NCBI GenBank assembly: GCA_019918135.1
Contig: WBZZ01006317.1
Span: 5,001-69,000, forward strand
DNA from: Paulinella micropora
Taxonomy: Eukaryota > Cercozoa > Imbricatea > Euglyphida > Paulinellidae
Direction: 5' to 3'
Length of the DNA stretch: 64,000 bases
The notes beneath the pieces are model-generated. The model was not told the DNA's origin, did not search any database, and saw only the letters and a list, made by a program, of their open reading frames with translations. The stretch's first letter is position 1. Each line of letters starts with the position of its first letter. Below, piece by piece: positions 38,181 through 48,582 of the stretch. Position numbers and translations under genes: made by a program.

Positions 38181-38672
38181 TTACGCCACTCGGGCTCTCA
38201 ATTCATTAACATACAATTTATATTTAACTATCACTTCATCAAATGTATCACCTTTTTCAATTAAATTACGTGCGAAATTTTCCTCTTGGCAAGACATTGG
38301 AAATTTATTTTTTTCTAACCACTTTTCCAAAAATGCTATTTCTTTATTAGTCTCTTTTTCCTTTCTAAGTCTCTGTCTCTTAACTTTTCTCTCCTCTTCT
38401 ATTCGTCTTTTATCTTGTTTTAGTTCCTCATCTCTCTCATAAACTGCTTCCAGTCTTGATTCAACATCGCAAAGTTCTGGTTTCAATAATCTTATTTTTT
38501 TGGATAAGTTTTTTTTCTTAGTTTCCAAAAATATTTTGTCCTTTTTTGTTGTCTTATTTGTCTTGTCAGAATAATAATCAATCCAATTATTTTCTTCTCT
38601 TTCTATTTCAAACTCACTTTCGCTAGAAATTTCATTATCCTCTTTGGCTTCATCATCAACAAAGTTGCTCAT
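38181..38672 (-). CDS. Accessory coiled-coil protein
   Basis: 163 residues from MSNFVDDEAK at 38,672 (an upstream in-frame extension has no support). Acidic N-terminus, then a long Lys/Arg/Glu coiled coil (KKKNLSKKIRLLKPEL, EERKVKRQRLRKEKE), then FLEKWLEKNKF and a C-terminal helix FDEVIVKYKLYV. The protein at 44,514..45,023 has a comparable plan (KKQPDLVKL, KQVKKEKELKLFYSWRKEN, FNKSLIKYIAYD), suggesting distant homologues. In D1 the gene is inverted relative to its neighbour. Function unknown. Confidence 0.5.
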   Translation of the reverse strand: MSNFVDDEAKEDNEISSESEFEIEREENNWIDYYSDKTNKTTKKDKIFLETKKKNLSKKIRLLKPELCDVESRLEAVYERDEELKQDKRRIEEERKVKRQRLRKEKETNKEIAFLEKWLEKNKFPMSCQEENFARNLIEKGDTFDEVIVKYKLYVNELRARVA

Positions 38673-38972
38673 CTCTTCAAGAAGAACTGCGAAACAGAAA
38701 AGTGCTCGGGGATCCAAGAATTCTTTGGTTCTCAGATCACTTTGCGCAAAAAACCATATAATAACATTGCGCAAGGAAAAAAACGAAACCGAAGCAAGCA
38801 CTACACAAAAAATTTATTTGTTGTCTGTTATCGTAATGGGTGGTGTAATTAGTATGTTGGTGGTGTTGTCCGTCGTTGTCGGCGGTTCAACTCTCACTGC
38901 TTATTCTTTATTATGCCTTTGCTTTTTTTTCTCTTTTTTGTAAATTCCTTTTTTTCTTTTTTTTTTTTTTGC
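38673..38972. other. Spacer between accessory coiled-coil and polymerase genes
   Basis: 300 bp with no gene. Holds a 5-prime leader for the coiled-coil gene, a GTTGTCCGTCGTTGTCGG stretch and a long T-rich run up to the polymerase stop. Confidence 0.5.
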
Positions 38973-41900
38973 TTAGTATCCGTAGGGTAATGTCGTGATC
39001 TGGTTTTCTTTTAGAGGTTGAATTACTCTTTTAGTGTAAGTAAATGAAAATATCTTTTGTAAATGCTCTGACGTAATTGTTTTTGTCTTTTTGTTTCTTG
39101 TTATTTTGCTGTTGGTGTGTATGATTACATTTCCAGCATCTGCTACATTCTTTGCTATACACTTTTCTCCTTTTGTTTCTAGTAGGTCTTCTAATTCTTC
39201 ATATGCCTTTTTAGATAGTTCAGTGTCTTGTACTTTCAATCCATTGCTTATGATACTAAACATATTAACCAAGTTCAATTTTTTACAAGTCTCGTAATTC
39301 ATTGAAAATCCTTTTAATTTCATTTTGGTTGTTCCATCATTTAGTATGTAGCCGTATGATTTAGGTCCTGCTCCAATAAATGTGGTTATCTTTCTGCTTA
39401 CCTTCGTCTTTTTGTCTATCAATTCGTCTTCCATTGTCCCAATAAATCACCAGTCGGTATTGTTGTCTGTCCTTCTTTCTCATCTACGGAATAAATTACG
39501 CTGTCTGTGTCGTGATATAACACTCTATTACCTAATCTATCCATCATATCATACAATCTCATTTGCGCATGTGCTGTTGTAAATAGTGCTACACAGATAT
39601 TTGTATTGTAGGGGTCAGATACTTTTTCAGGGTGTAGGTTGTAAGATAGTTCTAGGCATTCTTTGTTTATCATATTGATAGATACTTCATTTATCTTCTT
39701 GTCATTTAGTATTTTGAATAGTTCGGCTTCACTCCTTATGATTTTTGTTTGTGTCTTGTTGTTTTGTTGTCCAAATTTTCCCCATAGTGAGTTAAGACAT
39801 AGTTTCGCTACTGCCCTTCTTCCTTCATTCTTTTCAATCTTGCTTTTGTCCAATTTGATTTTCATTTTTTCTTCATAGTCCTTAATGTAATTGTCTTTGT
39901 CTTCTTAAGTTATGACATTTGATGGATAGCCACTTGATTCCTGTTTCACTCTTAGAAAGGTCTTAATGTATTCTTTGAATAGTTCTGTTGTCTGTTCATT
40001 CCAATGCCATAACTCATAAGTTTTGATCAGTCTGTAGCCTTTTTGTATGGCTTTGTAAATAAGTGGTGTTGCCCATGTGCCTGTAAGTGTTCTCTCTTCG
40101 TCTGTGTGTTGGCATTTGTCTTGTAATCCTTCCTTTCCACATTTATTACATAGATAATACATCATCTTTCCTCTATCTTGACATGGTAGAACAGGATGAG
40201 TTAGAGCTCTAGGCGGAAGTATTTTTATTTTTGCTACACCCAATGCTGTTTTATTATTCAACATATCATATGCCTCTTTTCCTCTTATTGCTTTGTGGTG
40301 TTTCACAGGGTAGGGGTCATAGTACATAACCGTCGGATAGAGAGAGCACACATCTGTATACTTGGCATACTGATATTCACTCATAGATTTCCAGTATAGA
40401 GATAGAGCATTCGTCCTTCCACCAAAAATAGCATGTCGTGGATTGATTGCTTCTTGCTCAATTAATGTCTCTTCTATTTCTCCTTTGAATTCTTCCTTTG
40501 TTCGTATCCTGTTCCATTGACACCCCCATATTGTTATTAATTGACTAACTTCCGGATGTTGCTTGATTAAAGTTTCGCGTAGTTTAGTTTCTTCGTTTTA
40601 GTTGTCCAAATGTTTTATTCACAGACCTTTCTCTGTTTAGTTCATTTCCATTGAAACACTCAGGACACCCGTGCCAATAACAACCATGGAACTCATATGC
40701 CGTTTTTGTCTTTTCGTCATATCCGTCTAAGTAGGCTTTCACACCTTTGGGTAAGTTTAGTATTTTTTCTTTACCATTTAGACCATGTTAAATTTTAGCA
40801 TTGTCCTTTTTTTCTCTGTATGCTAACCACTCCACACACATACGACTTGTTTTTGCTTTGTCTGTTCTGTTTGTCGGTATAACTGCTATGCTGTCCTCAG
40901 GCATGTAGTTTGCTTTGAATAGTGCCATACATGTAGAGGCGATAGTTGTGTATTGAAATGGATCAATTCCGAACTCCATAAATTGTTCCCTAAACTCTAT
41001 ACACCCCCGTCTTAGTATATCTACATCACTATGACAATATTCAATCGTTTCTTTATTGAAATCAAATACTTTGTCTTTTTGCTCCCCATACCATTTAATG
41101 AAATCATCTCTTTTATTCTTTGAGAATGAGTTATATCCGTAATTGTCCATGTCTGGTATTTTGCCTATGTATGTTTGATTGTCTTTTTTATTAAAGAAGT
41201 GAGGAAAGTATCCCTTTTTCAATTCAGTAAGTCCAAATGTGTCAGGAAAGTCAGATAGAGGCATAGTTAGAAATGATAAACTATCTATAAATCTAATCTG
41301 TTCTTTCCCATTACCAATAGACATCATCATTATTTTACCACCTTCATATATCACAAATGGAGTTATGCCTTTTTCAATCAACCATTTCAATACAAATTGA
41401 CAATCATATCCCCGTGCATTATGTGCTATGAATGTATAACCCTTATGTTTTACACCCAATGACCACTCGCAGAATTGTTCAATGTTTTTATGAATGATTG
41501 GTGTGCTGTCGTCGAAATATTGACTTTCAGAATGATTGATAATATGTGTTCCTGTCTCTTGATTTGCTTCAAAATCAAAGAATACATATTTGGTTGATGG
41601 TTCATGTATCACTTTTTTCTTTAACTCACATTGGTGTGATAGAGGTTGTAGTTCTTTGCAGTTCCTACATTTTTCATATCCACATTTATGTTCTCCTTTG
41701 TAAGTCTTAGCACAAGTGATACATTTTTTCTTTGTGTCGCATAACTTATTTTGTTTATGATTATTGAAACATTCATCATTCGGAAACTTTCTATTACACT
41801 CATTGCACATTTTCCATTTCGAAATATTGTCATATCCTTTACATCCTTCGGTTTGACATATATTACATTTGAATTCACATGCGTGATTATGTTCGTATCC

Positions 41901-42943
41901 CTTCATACATTTCTCGCAGAAGTTTTGCTTTGATAAGAATGCTTTCATACTTGTTATGGTGTCGTAATGGTTCATGGTTTTTAGTATGTATATATATTTT
42001 TTGTCCTTCATCTCAGTCTTATAGATAATTTTGTTTGGAAATTCCACAATAACAATATTGTAGCCTATGTGCTTAGCAAACTCACTAATTTCAGAAAGCC
42101 CACATAAATCTTTCATGACACCAGCCTCCTCGTGTAGTTTGTTTGCCAGTTCGTCTTGGATTCTGCGTTCTTTTCTGATTTGCTCGTATTTCGTGTGTTC
42201 CTCAATCTTTGCTTTCGCTACAACGATTGCCATTGCCAAACATATGTTGTCGTCATTGTTTATTCGTATTACACCTTTCTTTTTATACATGTCTGTTTCT
42301 GTTATTGCTTTCAATCTTGCTCCTCCTTCTGGCATCCTTACACCCACAAAATTGAAATCAATAAGTTCCATTGTTGCTCCTTCTTCGTCCATATAGTTTT
42401 CGTCGTTTGATTGCAGTATAGATTCTAATCTAGTCAGTATATCTTCCAAATTGAAATCTTTTACTTTAATTAATTTTTGGTTTTGTACATTCCAAGTTGA
42501 AGGAATAGCACTAATACGTATTTGTATTAAGTCATTGTCTTTGTAAAGTGTTTCAAAATCTTCAATTATAGATCCTATCATGCCAATGATACCCTCTAAT
42601 GGAACTTTTTCACTTTTTGAGACATTGATTTACTTAATTTAATAGTATATACCGATTGCCCCACAGGTAGTTTGTGTTCAGTGTCAATCCTTATTAGTTT
42701 ATAGCCATTGAACTCAATTACTTGTGGTTCAACATATTTTCTTTCCCTTTGTTTTCGCTCAGGTTCAGAATAAAACCTTTCAGGGTCAGATAGTGCTCCC
42801 CTTGTCGTTGTTATGTCATAAAACCTAGTTCCGATCGGCTTTTTAACATATAACTTGTTTTGCCTTATCTGATATGTTATTTTTGCTTCCGCCAACTTGT
42901 CCAAGTTCCATGTGTGTCCGCCATAGTCGATGGTGTTCGCCAT
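38973..42943 (-). pseudogene. Protein-primed family B DNA polymerase, heavily broken (C)
   Basis: Same polymerase type as A: Cys clusters CEKCMKGYEHNHAC and CNICQTEGC, exonuclease motifs FFDFEANQ, IAHNARGYDCQF and YCHSDVDILRRG, polymerase motifs DVCSLYPTVM, CLNSLWGKFG and YHDTDS, ending TTLPYGY (A ends TRPFGY). Start taken at MANTIDYGGHTW. About five breaks. It lacks the GC hairpin insert seen in A. It lies beyond the integrase and two accessory genes, on the side opposite to where A keeps its polymerase relative to the capsid block. Confidence 0.88.
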
Positions 42944-43053
42944 ATATTTATTGGAATATATTTTTTCCAAAAAATATTTTTATTTTATATATAAAAAAAT
43001 ATATATATAAAATATTATCATCTTTAATATGAAATTCAATTTTTTATCAGGTC
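42944..43053 (-). promoter_or_regulatory. Polymerase upstream AT-rich region (C)
   Basis: TATTGGAATATATTTTTTCC and TATATATA repeats directly upstream of the polymerase start; the first part matches the upstream region of the A polymerase (19,560..19,620). Confidence 0.5.
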
Positions 43054-43254
43054 TCAATTTTCACCGACAATATTCTGGAGTCTAATAAGGTCAGCCTTGG
43101 TTTTTTCTCTTTTCTCTTTTGATTTTCTCAGTATGTCTGCCTTGTTTTTTTGATAATATTCTTTTGCTCTCATAAGTGCTTTCTCTTTATTTCTTCTTTG
43201 ATACTCTCTCATACGTTCAGCGTGTTTTGCCCTTGCCTCCTCCGCGGACTTTCA
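43054..43254 (-). pseudogene. Lys-rich remnant, possibly GIY-YIG nuclease tail
   Basis: An open minus-strand stretch of 66 codons without a start, ending RLQNIVGEN. It contains two helical units YQRRNKEKALMRAKEYYQKN-like (given by parts YQRRNKEK and KEYYQKNK), like the repeated KEYREENKEH units of the GIY-YIG protein at 51,772..52,443. It probably is the tail end of a similar cargo gene cut at the element edge. Low complexity makes homology uncertain. Confidence 0.4.
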
Positions 43255-43255
43255 T

Positions 43256-43366
43256 TTTTTTCAAAAAAGATAACTAAGTTCAGGACAGCAGTAAAAACTA
43301 AGAGACTGGTTTTGATGTCTCTTCGTGTTGATTTGGCAAAAGATAGATGAGTTATCTTTTTTTTAG
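43256..43366. repeat. Small inverted repeat (MITE-like) at edge of C
   Basis: AAAAAAGATAACT (about 43,265..43,277) and AGTTATCTTTTTT (about 43,349..43,361) in opposite orientation around a loop of about 70 bp with no gene. Confidence 0.5.
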
Positions 43367-43535
43367 AGTTTGAGAGAAATTCAAATATGGACTATTTATT
43401 GATTAAGAATGCTTGTATTGAATTTGGATGAAATTATGTATATTTTTATTGAAATTAATAGTAAGACGAATTTATATGAAAATAGCCTTATTTTATATAA
43501 AAAGATAAGTGTCCTATAGTAATACCTATAGTAGT

Positions 43536-43569
43536 CACACACACACACACACACACAGACAAACTCACA

Positions 43570-43605
<36 letters not shown>

Positions 43606-43795
43606 CAGGCAGGCAGACAGACAGGCAGGCAGACAGACAGCCAGACAGACAGAGAGCTCAGACAGACAGACAGACGGACAGTCTGAGACAGACAGACAGA
43701 CAGACAGTACTAGTATGAGACAGAGAGACAGAGAGACAGAAAGACGGATAGACAGAGAGACAGACAGAGAGACAGAGAGACAGGCACACACACAA
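43536..43795. repeat. CA and ACAG microsatellite tract
   Basis: CACACA runs, then mixed CAGACAGACAGG units, then GAGAGACAGA units. The ORFs read through it (Cys/Leu/Ser or Arg/Asp-rich) are repeat artefacts. Confidence 0.9.
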
Positions 43796-44513
43796 GTGAG
43801 TAAGTGGAATCAAAAAGTATTTTTGTGCGGGAAAGAAAATAGAAAAGTGTGTGGTGGAAAGAAAATAGCGCAAGATGTGAACTACAATGCAAAAAAAACT
43901 TTGAGGCAGAGATAAAAGTCAGAAGAAACAACCCCCCAAAACTAGAGATAACCTTTTCGGGAGGCAAAAAATAAAAGAAATAAAAAGTTCCTGCAGTAAT
44001 TTTTTCCAAGTCCAAACCCACCCATGAATTTCACGGGCAGTGGCTTTTCTTTCCGCAATTCAGAGTCGGGTCCAAATAGCTCTTTTTTCAATTGGCAACA
44101 TTATCCTATGCTTCGCTCGGATGACGAATATTTTATTACTAGTTCAAGATACGGTCGGAATATAATCCTAGTTAAGTAGTAGATGATAACCTAGAACTCT
44201 TCATGAATTTTTGCAAAATTCACGACTTCGTCTAGGTTGTCGCACCAACTCCTATAACAAACAACCAAATAGCCTTCTACAGCACACTAGAAGAAAACAT
44301 ATATACATCATCGAATTACCTTTCAAAGTCTCCTCCAGTCTCCTCCACCTACCACACACAAGTGTGGCATGAGTAAATCTCTTTGAATGAAAGTGGGCTT
44401 TTCTGAAAGCCCCTTCAATTTTTGGACAAAATTTTTTGTCGCACTAGATTATACTCCTATGCGGTAAAGGAGTTAGTGGTCATGACCACTCTTTTACAAC
44501 TCTAAATTATTTC
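43796..44513. other. Spacer between C and D1
   Basis: No gene seen. Contains the palindromes CATGAATTTTTGCAAAATTCA-like (near 44,203) and AGTGGTCATGACCACT (near 44,474..44,489). Probably host sequence or the outer end of D1; a terminal inverted repeat cannot be confirmed from this window. Confidence 0.45.
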
Positions 44514-45023
44514 TTACATTTGCAAACAAATCATTTGACTTTCAACCTTCATCACATTGCTTTCATTTTGTTTATCGTAAGCAATGTATTTTATGAGTGA
44601 TTTATTGAATGTAAGTCCCTCTATATCAATTCCGTCAAAAATTTTATTCTGAACCTCAAATCCAAATTCTTTTCTATTTTCTTTCCTCCAACTATAAAAT
44701 AATTTCAATTCTTTTTCTTTTTTTACCTGCTTAAGTCTTCTCTTTTGTCGTGCCAATCTGTCAATTTCAATGTTGTTGCTCTCTTTGTCAAGTCTTCTTA
44801 GCATAATATCAATGGCGGACAACTTTACCAAGTCTGGTTGTTTTTTTTCAATTAACAAATCAATTTCCCTGTCAATTTTATTTACTCTTTCTTGGCTTAT
44901 TATTTTGTCTTTCTTCAGTTGGTCTCTTCCTCGTCTGTTTGTTTCATAAATCTCTAGCAAATCCTCCTTTGTCATGTCTCCTTTCGTGATAAGACTTTCA
45001 CCCATTATCAAATTCTGCACCAC
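44514..45023 (-). CDS. Accessory coiled-coil protein (D1)
   Basis: 169 residues (or 163 from MGESLITKGD at 45,005). An almost fully helical charged protein: DMTKEDLLEIYETNRRGRD, INKIDREIDLLIEKKQ (given in parts), RLARQKRRLKQVKKEKELK, then a C-terminal region FDGIDIEGLTFNKSLIKYIAYD. Possible distant homologue of 38,181..38,672, but in the opposite orientation relative to the neighbouring accessory gene. Function unknown; a scaffold or DNA-associated role is conceivable. Confidence 0.55.
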   Translation of the reverse strand: MVQNLIMGESLITKGDMTKEDLLEIYETNRRGRDQLKKDKIISQERVNKIDREIDLLIEKKQPDLVKLSAIDIMLRRLDKESNNIEIDRLARQKRRLKQVKKEKELKLFYSWRKENRKEFGFEVQNKIFDGIDIEGLTFNKSLIKYIAYDKQNESNVMKVESQMICLQM

Positions 45024-45324
45024 TACATCAACTCACTAACGCGCTGGGGTCGTGGCGTCGGCAAGAAAAAAATATGTTTGAAATTTCCAAAATTTCATTA
45101 TCTATTACCAATTTGTCCTGTCCGCATTATTTTTCCACTTTTTTCCCGTCTGGATTTTTTTCCAGAAAATTCCTCTTTGCTGACACACAAAAATTGCCTT
45201 TTATCACAATTGAGTAAAATGTTTTTCCTCGTGCTTTTTCGTTCTGCGACTTTTTTTTCAGAATTCCCAAAGTTGCTAATACAAAAAGACCAAACCCTTG
45301 TCTGTTTTTTGTGTGTGTTTGTAG
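45024..45324. promoter_or_regulatory. Divergent intergenic region upstream of spliced accessory gene
   Basis: 300 bp between divergent accessory genes, T-rich on the plus strand with runs of TTTTTCC and TTTTTTCAG. Presumed to carry both promoters. No ORF with coding character. Confidence 0.4.
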
Positions 45325-45832
45325 ATGGCGGACGAACCACAAGTAGAAGAGGAACTAGCAGAGGAACCGGTGGAACCAGAAAACCCTGAACTCAAGGTAT
45401 GTTTGTTTGCTCGTTTTGTTTTTTCACATATAATTTTTACAGACTTTGGCTGAAAATTTGGGGAATTTGGTTATTGGTCGCATCGTTGCGGGGGGTATTC
45501 CGAGTGAATTAGGTGGTAATAAGGTATCACCCGCCAAAGTTCCAAACATAGATAGGAAGAATCAACCAATAATAATTAACACTAATTATTGGGTTCAGCT
45601 GGACAAGAAGAATGGAACTGCTTTACTGTTCAGTCATGAGAACGATGGAATGCCAGTCGTCAAATTGAACAGGTTTAAGACTGAATTGCGAAAGCGTCAA
45701 GTAGCAGAAATATTTGTAGTCGAGTTCACGGATGGTTCGTTGAAACTGTTTCGTCTTTGGGATAACATCGATTCCATCGCCAATTTCTTCGGTCTTACTA
45801 TTAAGACTGCCTACAGGATCATATTTGATTAA
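45325..45832 (+). CDS. Spliced accessory protein: acidic leader plus beta domain (D1)
   Basis: Exon 1 45,325..45,396 encodes MADEPQVEEELAEEPVEPEN and a few more residues; a 46-bp GT-AG intron (45,397..45,442, GTATGT donor, TTTTTACAG acceptor) is followed by exon 2 to 45,832. Joined in phase 0 it gives 153 residues: LGNLVIGRIVAGG, NTNYWVQLDKKNGTALLFSH, VAEIFVVEFTDGSLKLFRLW, ending TAYRIIFD. Convergent with integrase (98 bp gap), exactly as 37,445..37,966 in B. The intron suggests capture of a host gene or an element adapted to nuclear splicing. No family recognised. Confidence 0.6.
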
Positions 45833-45930
45833 AGGCGACTTACCACCGCCACTAAACAAATAGAGATTTTATTAATTTATTTTTTGTTGTTTATTTTTAT
45901 TAATAAACTCTTTGTTTGTGGTATTTTTCA

Positions 45931-46938
45931 TCAAAGGTCCATTATTACTTTCACTTTTCTTTCTCTTTTGCTTGTTCTGATGTTTTCTGGTTCTATTTCT
46001 TCTCTTTTAAGTAGTTCTTTTGTCTTCTTTTCCTTTATAATTTCTTTTGTTTGTTGTTTTATATCTTTCTCTTCGTCAATAGGCTTTGTAAAATCTGTTT
46101 TCAATAAATCCCTCGGACTTACGAGTTCATCGTTATTTAATATTAACTTAAATCCGGAACGGCCTTTTACTTTATAAATAATTTTACTGAAAGTCTTTCC
46201 TCCTTTGGAAAATAAATTCCTTTTGTTTTCCTTACGAACACTATCACCAACATTGAATTCATTAATAAGGTTATCACGAGTGATAGTCTGTTTATTTTTA
46301 TCTCTTCTAGCAAAGACGTCCACTGGTGTGGCCTGAATTCCCCGATGTAATTTATGATTATAAGCATTAACCAAGTCTTGAATATAACTTACCCAGTCAA
46401 AATTTCTATTAGTTTCAAATAATAAATCCAACCATCTTCTAATACTCCTTATAACTCTATCTACCACGGCGAGCGCTCTGTGGTCCCCTACTTCAACCAC
46501 ATCGTGCTTAATACCATTTTGAATAAAATAATCACGAGTAGCACCTTCATATTCTCCTCCGCTGTCGGTTGTAATTGATTTAGGTTTATAAGGTATAGAT
46601 TTCAAAGCATAATATACTTCTTTTGCTGTTTTATTTTTTAATGGAATGATTATTACAAATCGGGAATGACAATCAATCCAAACTAACATCCAAGCATAGC
46701 CTTTATTTCCTTTCTTATCTTGTATCTTACTCATGTCTGCTAAGTCAAGAAAGACTTGGTCTAATGGTTTATCAACCCATATCGTGTTCCATATTTTTGG
46801 GTTCTTTTTCTGATGATGTATTTCTAGTGCTTCATCTTCTTTTGTTCTTTGAATTTCTTCTCCAGTAGGTGTGTCTTCTAATTGACTATTACGATTTTGG
46901 TTATTAATAATTGTATGTTTATGGTCTAAATCTGGCAT
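45931..46938 (-). CDS. Retroviral-type integrase (D1)
   Basis: 335 residues, looks whole. MPDLDHKHTI start like A, then EIHHQKKNPKIWNT, FLDLADMSKI, VWIDCHSRFVIIIPL, TDSGGEYEG, VGDHRALAVVDRVIRSIRRWL (in parts VGDHRA and AVVDRVIRSIRRWL), FDWVSYIQDLVNAYN, QATPVDVFA, a C-terminal beta domain (VGDSVRKENKRNLFSKGGKT, YKVKGRSGFKLIL) and a basic tail. Third integrase of the window. The acidic residue spacing in the core is the same in all three. Confidence 0.92.
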   Translation of the reverse strand: MPDLDHKHTIINNQNRNSQLEDTPTGEEIQRTKEDEALEIHHQKKNPKIWNTIWVDKPLDQVFLDLADMSKIQDKKGNKGYAWMLVWIDCHSRFVIIIPLKNKTAKEVYYALKSIPYKPKSITTDSGGEYEGATRDYFIQNGIKHDVVEVGDHRALAVVDRVIRSIRRWLDLLFETNRNFDWVSYIQDLVNAYNHKLHRGIQATPVDVFARRDKNKQTITRDNLINEFNVGDSVRKENKRNLFSKGGKTFSKIIYKVKGRSGFKLILNNDELVSPRDLLKTDFTKPIDEEKDIKQQTKEIIKEKKTKELLKREEIEPENIRTSKRERKVKVIMDL

Positions 46939-46947
46939 TTATATAGT

Positions 46948-47204
46948 ATGAGATTTTCAAAGTCAAATGTAAAAACAAAAAATATAAAGTCATTAGTCCG
47001 AAAGGTAAGGTTATTAATTTTGGAGATATCAGATACGAACATTATAAAGACCGCATAGGTTTATATTCACATTTAGACCATTTGGATAAAGAAAGAAGAA
47101 AAAATTACAGAATGAGAGCAAAAGCAATACGAAATTCAAAAGGTGAATTAACTTATAATAATCCAGAATATAGTAATTATTATTCTTATCATTATCTCTG
47201 GTAA
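46948..47204 (+). pseudogene. Small DUF5754-like protein remnant
   Basis: Plus-strand sequence encodes KYKVISPKGKVINFGDIRYE, then RRKNYRMRAKAI and a C-terminal YSNYYSYHYLW. This order (KY.V..P.GK.I.FGD..Y, then R..Y..R, then a Trp-ending tail) matches the small DUF5754-type proteins of large DNA viruses as I know the family. Broken (about one break). It lies between integrase and FLKF genes, opposite to both; A and B have nothing there. It shows gene gain from, or exchange with, giant viruses (inference). Confidence 0.55.
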
Positions 47205-47207
47205 TAT

Positions 47208-47726
47208 CTAAAACTTTAAGAAACATTTTTCAACATCATTATTTTTTTCTTTCTTAGCACCACCAGAAGATTGATTATATACTTTTACACTTACACTACT
47301 TGACTTCTTACCCTTACCTTTCTTAGGTTTCGGTTCTTCTTCTTCACTACTCTCACTTTCACTTTCTTCACTCTCGGGCTCTGGTTTCTTACTCTTCTTC
47401 TTGTCTCTCTTAGTTTCAGCCTTCGCTCTTTTGATTTTCATTTTCGCCATCTTTTCCGCAATGATATCAGTGATATCAACCTCATCTTCACTCTCACTCT
47501 GCTCGGGTGTGTCATCTTGTTCCTTCTCATTAATAATATCGCTCGCCACATTCTTATTTTCTATCTCTGCTATTTTTCGTTCCATATCTTCATCTTCACT
47601 TTTAATCGCATTTCGGTATTGTTCCAAAACCTTTTTGGCATGTTCCATTTTTCTCTGCTTTGCTTTTTGTTTAATTCCATCAACTGCTTTTCCCCAGTTT
47701 TGTCGGCTCGCTTCGGGAGACGGCAT
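47208..47726 (-). CDS. Acidic/Lys-rich FLKF-tailed protein (D1)
   Basis: 172 residues, looks whole. MPSPEASRQNWGKAVDGIKQ start, an acidic middle (EKEQDDTPEQSESEDEVDI in part), Lys-rich stretches and a Ser/Glu run, KKSSSVSVKVYNQSSGG and the terminal VEKCFLKF. Conserved start and end motifs as in A and B. Confidence 0.8.
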   Translation of the reverse strand: MPSPEASRQNWGKAVDGIKQKAKQRKMEHAKKVLEQYRNAIKSEDEDMERKIAEIENKNVASDIINEKEQDDTPEQSESEDEVDITDIIAEKMAKMKIKRAKAETKRDKKKSKKPEPESEESESESSEEEEPKPKKGKGKKSSSVSVKVYNQSSGGAKKEKNNDVEKCFLKF

Positions 47727-47791
47727 TTTATACTAAGATTATTATATTTTAGTATTTTTTAAATAAATGAATAATTAATTAATATACGAAT
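47727..47791. promoter_or_regulatory. Divergent AT-rich promoter region (D1)
   Basis: 65 bp between FLKF and fibre genes: ATATTTTAGTATTTTTTAAA and TAATTAATTAATATACG, comparable to 1351..1414. Confidence 0.5.
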
Positions 47792-48551
47792 ATGTCAGGT
47801 TCCTCCTTCAAGTCGCTCTTAGGCTTGTCAGAAATCGCGACAGACAGCCTATCAAGCGCCAACCTTGACTTAACCAACACAAACATAGTCGGTCTGAATA
47901 CAGACAGAGTGCCAGAAGATGCTGACCCCATAAATCTTTATTACACTGACGGCCGATTTGATACACGACTGGCTACCAAAAGCACCGCGGACATTAAAGA
48001 AGGACTTAATTATTATTGGACTGATAACCGCTTTGACACACGGCTCGCTTTCAAATCAACAACTGGCCTAAAAGAAGGACTTAATTATTATTGGACTGAT
48101 AACCGCTTTGACACACGGCTCGCTTTAAAATCAACTACGGATATCAAAGAAGGAAGCCGTTTATACTACACAGAGCAACGAGTAAGGGATAATGATGAAG
48201 TCAAAGCCTCAACTCAACACCGCTCTAATACTTCCAATCCGCACCAAACAAGTTTATATAATTTGATTGACACAAACATATTTGCACAAGCAAGCGGACA
48301 ATACTTAACTTACAACGATGTAGAAGGCAAATGGAAGAATACAGCCCTTGGTTCAATTGATACACTTTCAGATGTAGTCATTACAGCACCAGTGGCGATG
48401 AATAGTTATCTAACATATAATTCAATAAACTGGGTAAATAAAACATTTCCGATAAATGTTGATGAAACAGGCAACATTAGTATGGGAAGGAAGAATATAA
48501 CAGGAGTTAATTTACTAAATGACAAAGGTGTTGATGAATGGATATTTGAGC

Positions 48552-48582
<31 letters not shown>

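Larger units (their letters stand above)
26750..43254. mobile_element. Partial Polinton-type element B with adjoining polymerase region C
   Basis: Inverted relative to A. It begins abruptly at about 26,750 in the first codons of a major capsid gene, so it is a partial copy, then runs penton, protease, coiled-coil, basic, ATPase, small conserved, Cys-rich, two-TM, fibre, FLKF, integrase (to 37,442), two accessory genes, and a polymerase (38,973..42,943). Whether the polymerase region belongs to the same insertion is unsure: its order relative to integrase differs from A. Broken: roughly six breaks in the capsid and fibre part and about five in the polymerase. The capsid block is very close to D1 at nucleotide level, implying a recent common source; the damage suggests it has been inactive for some time. 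Confidence 0.8.

Noticed and set aside
43396-44021. Cys/Leu/Ser-rich ORFs over the CA/ACAG tract
   Set aside because: Microsatellite read-through.
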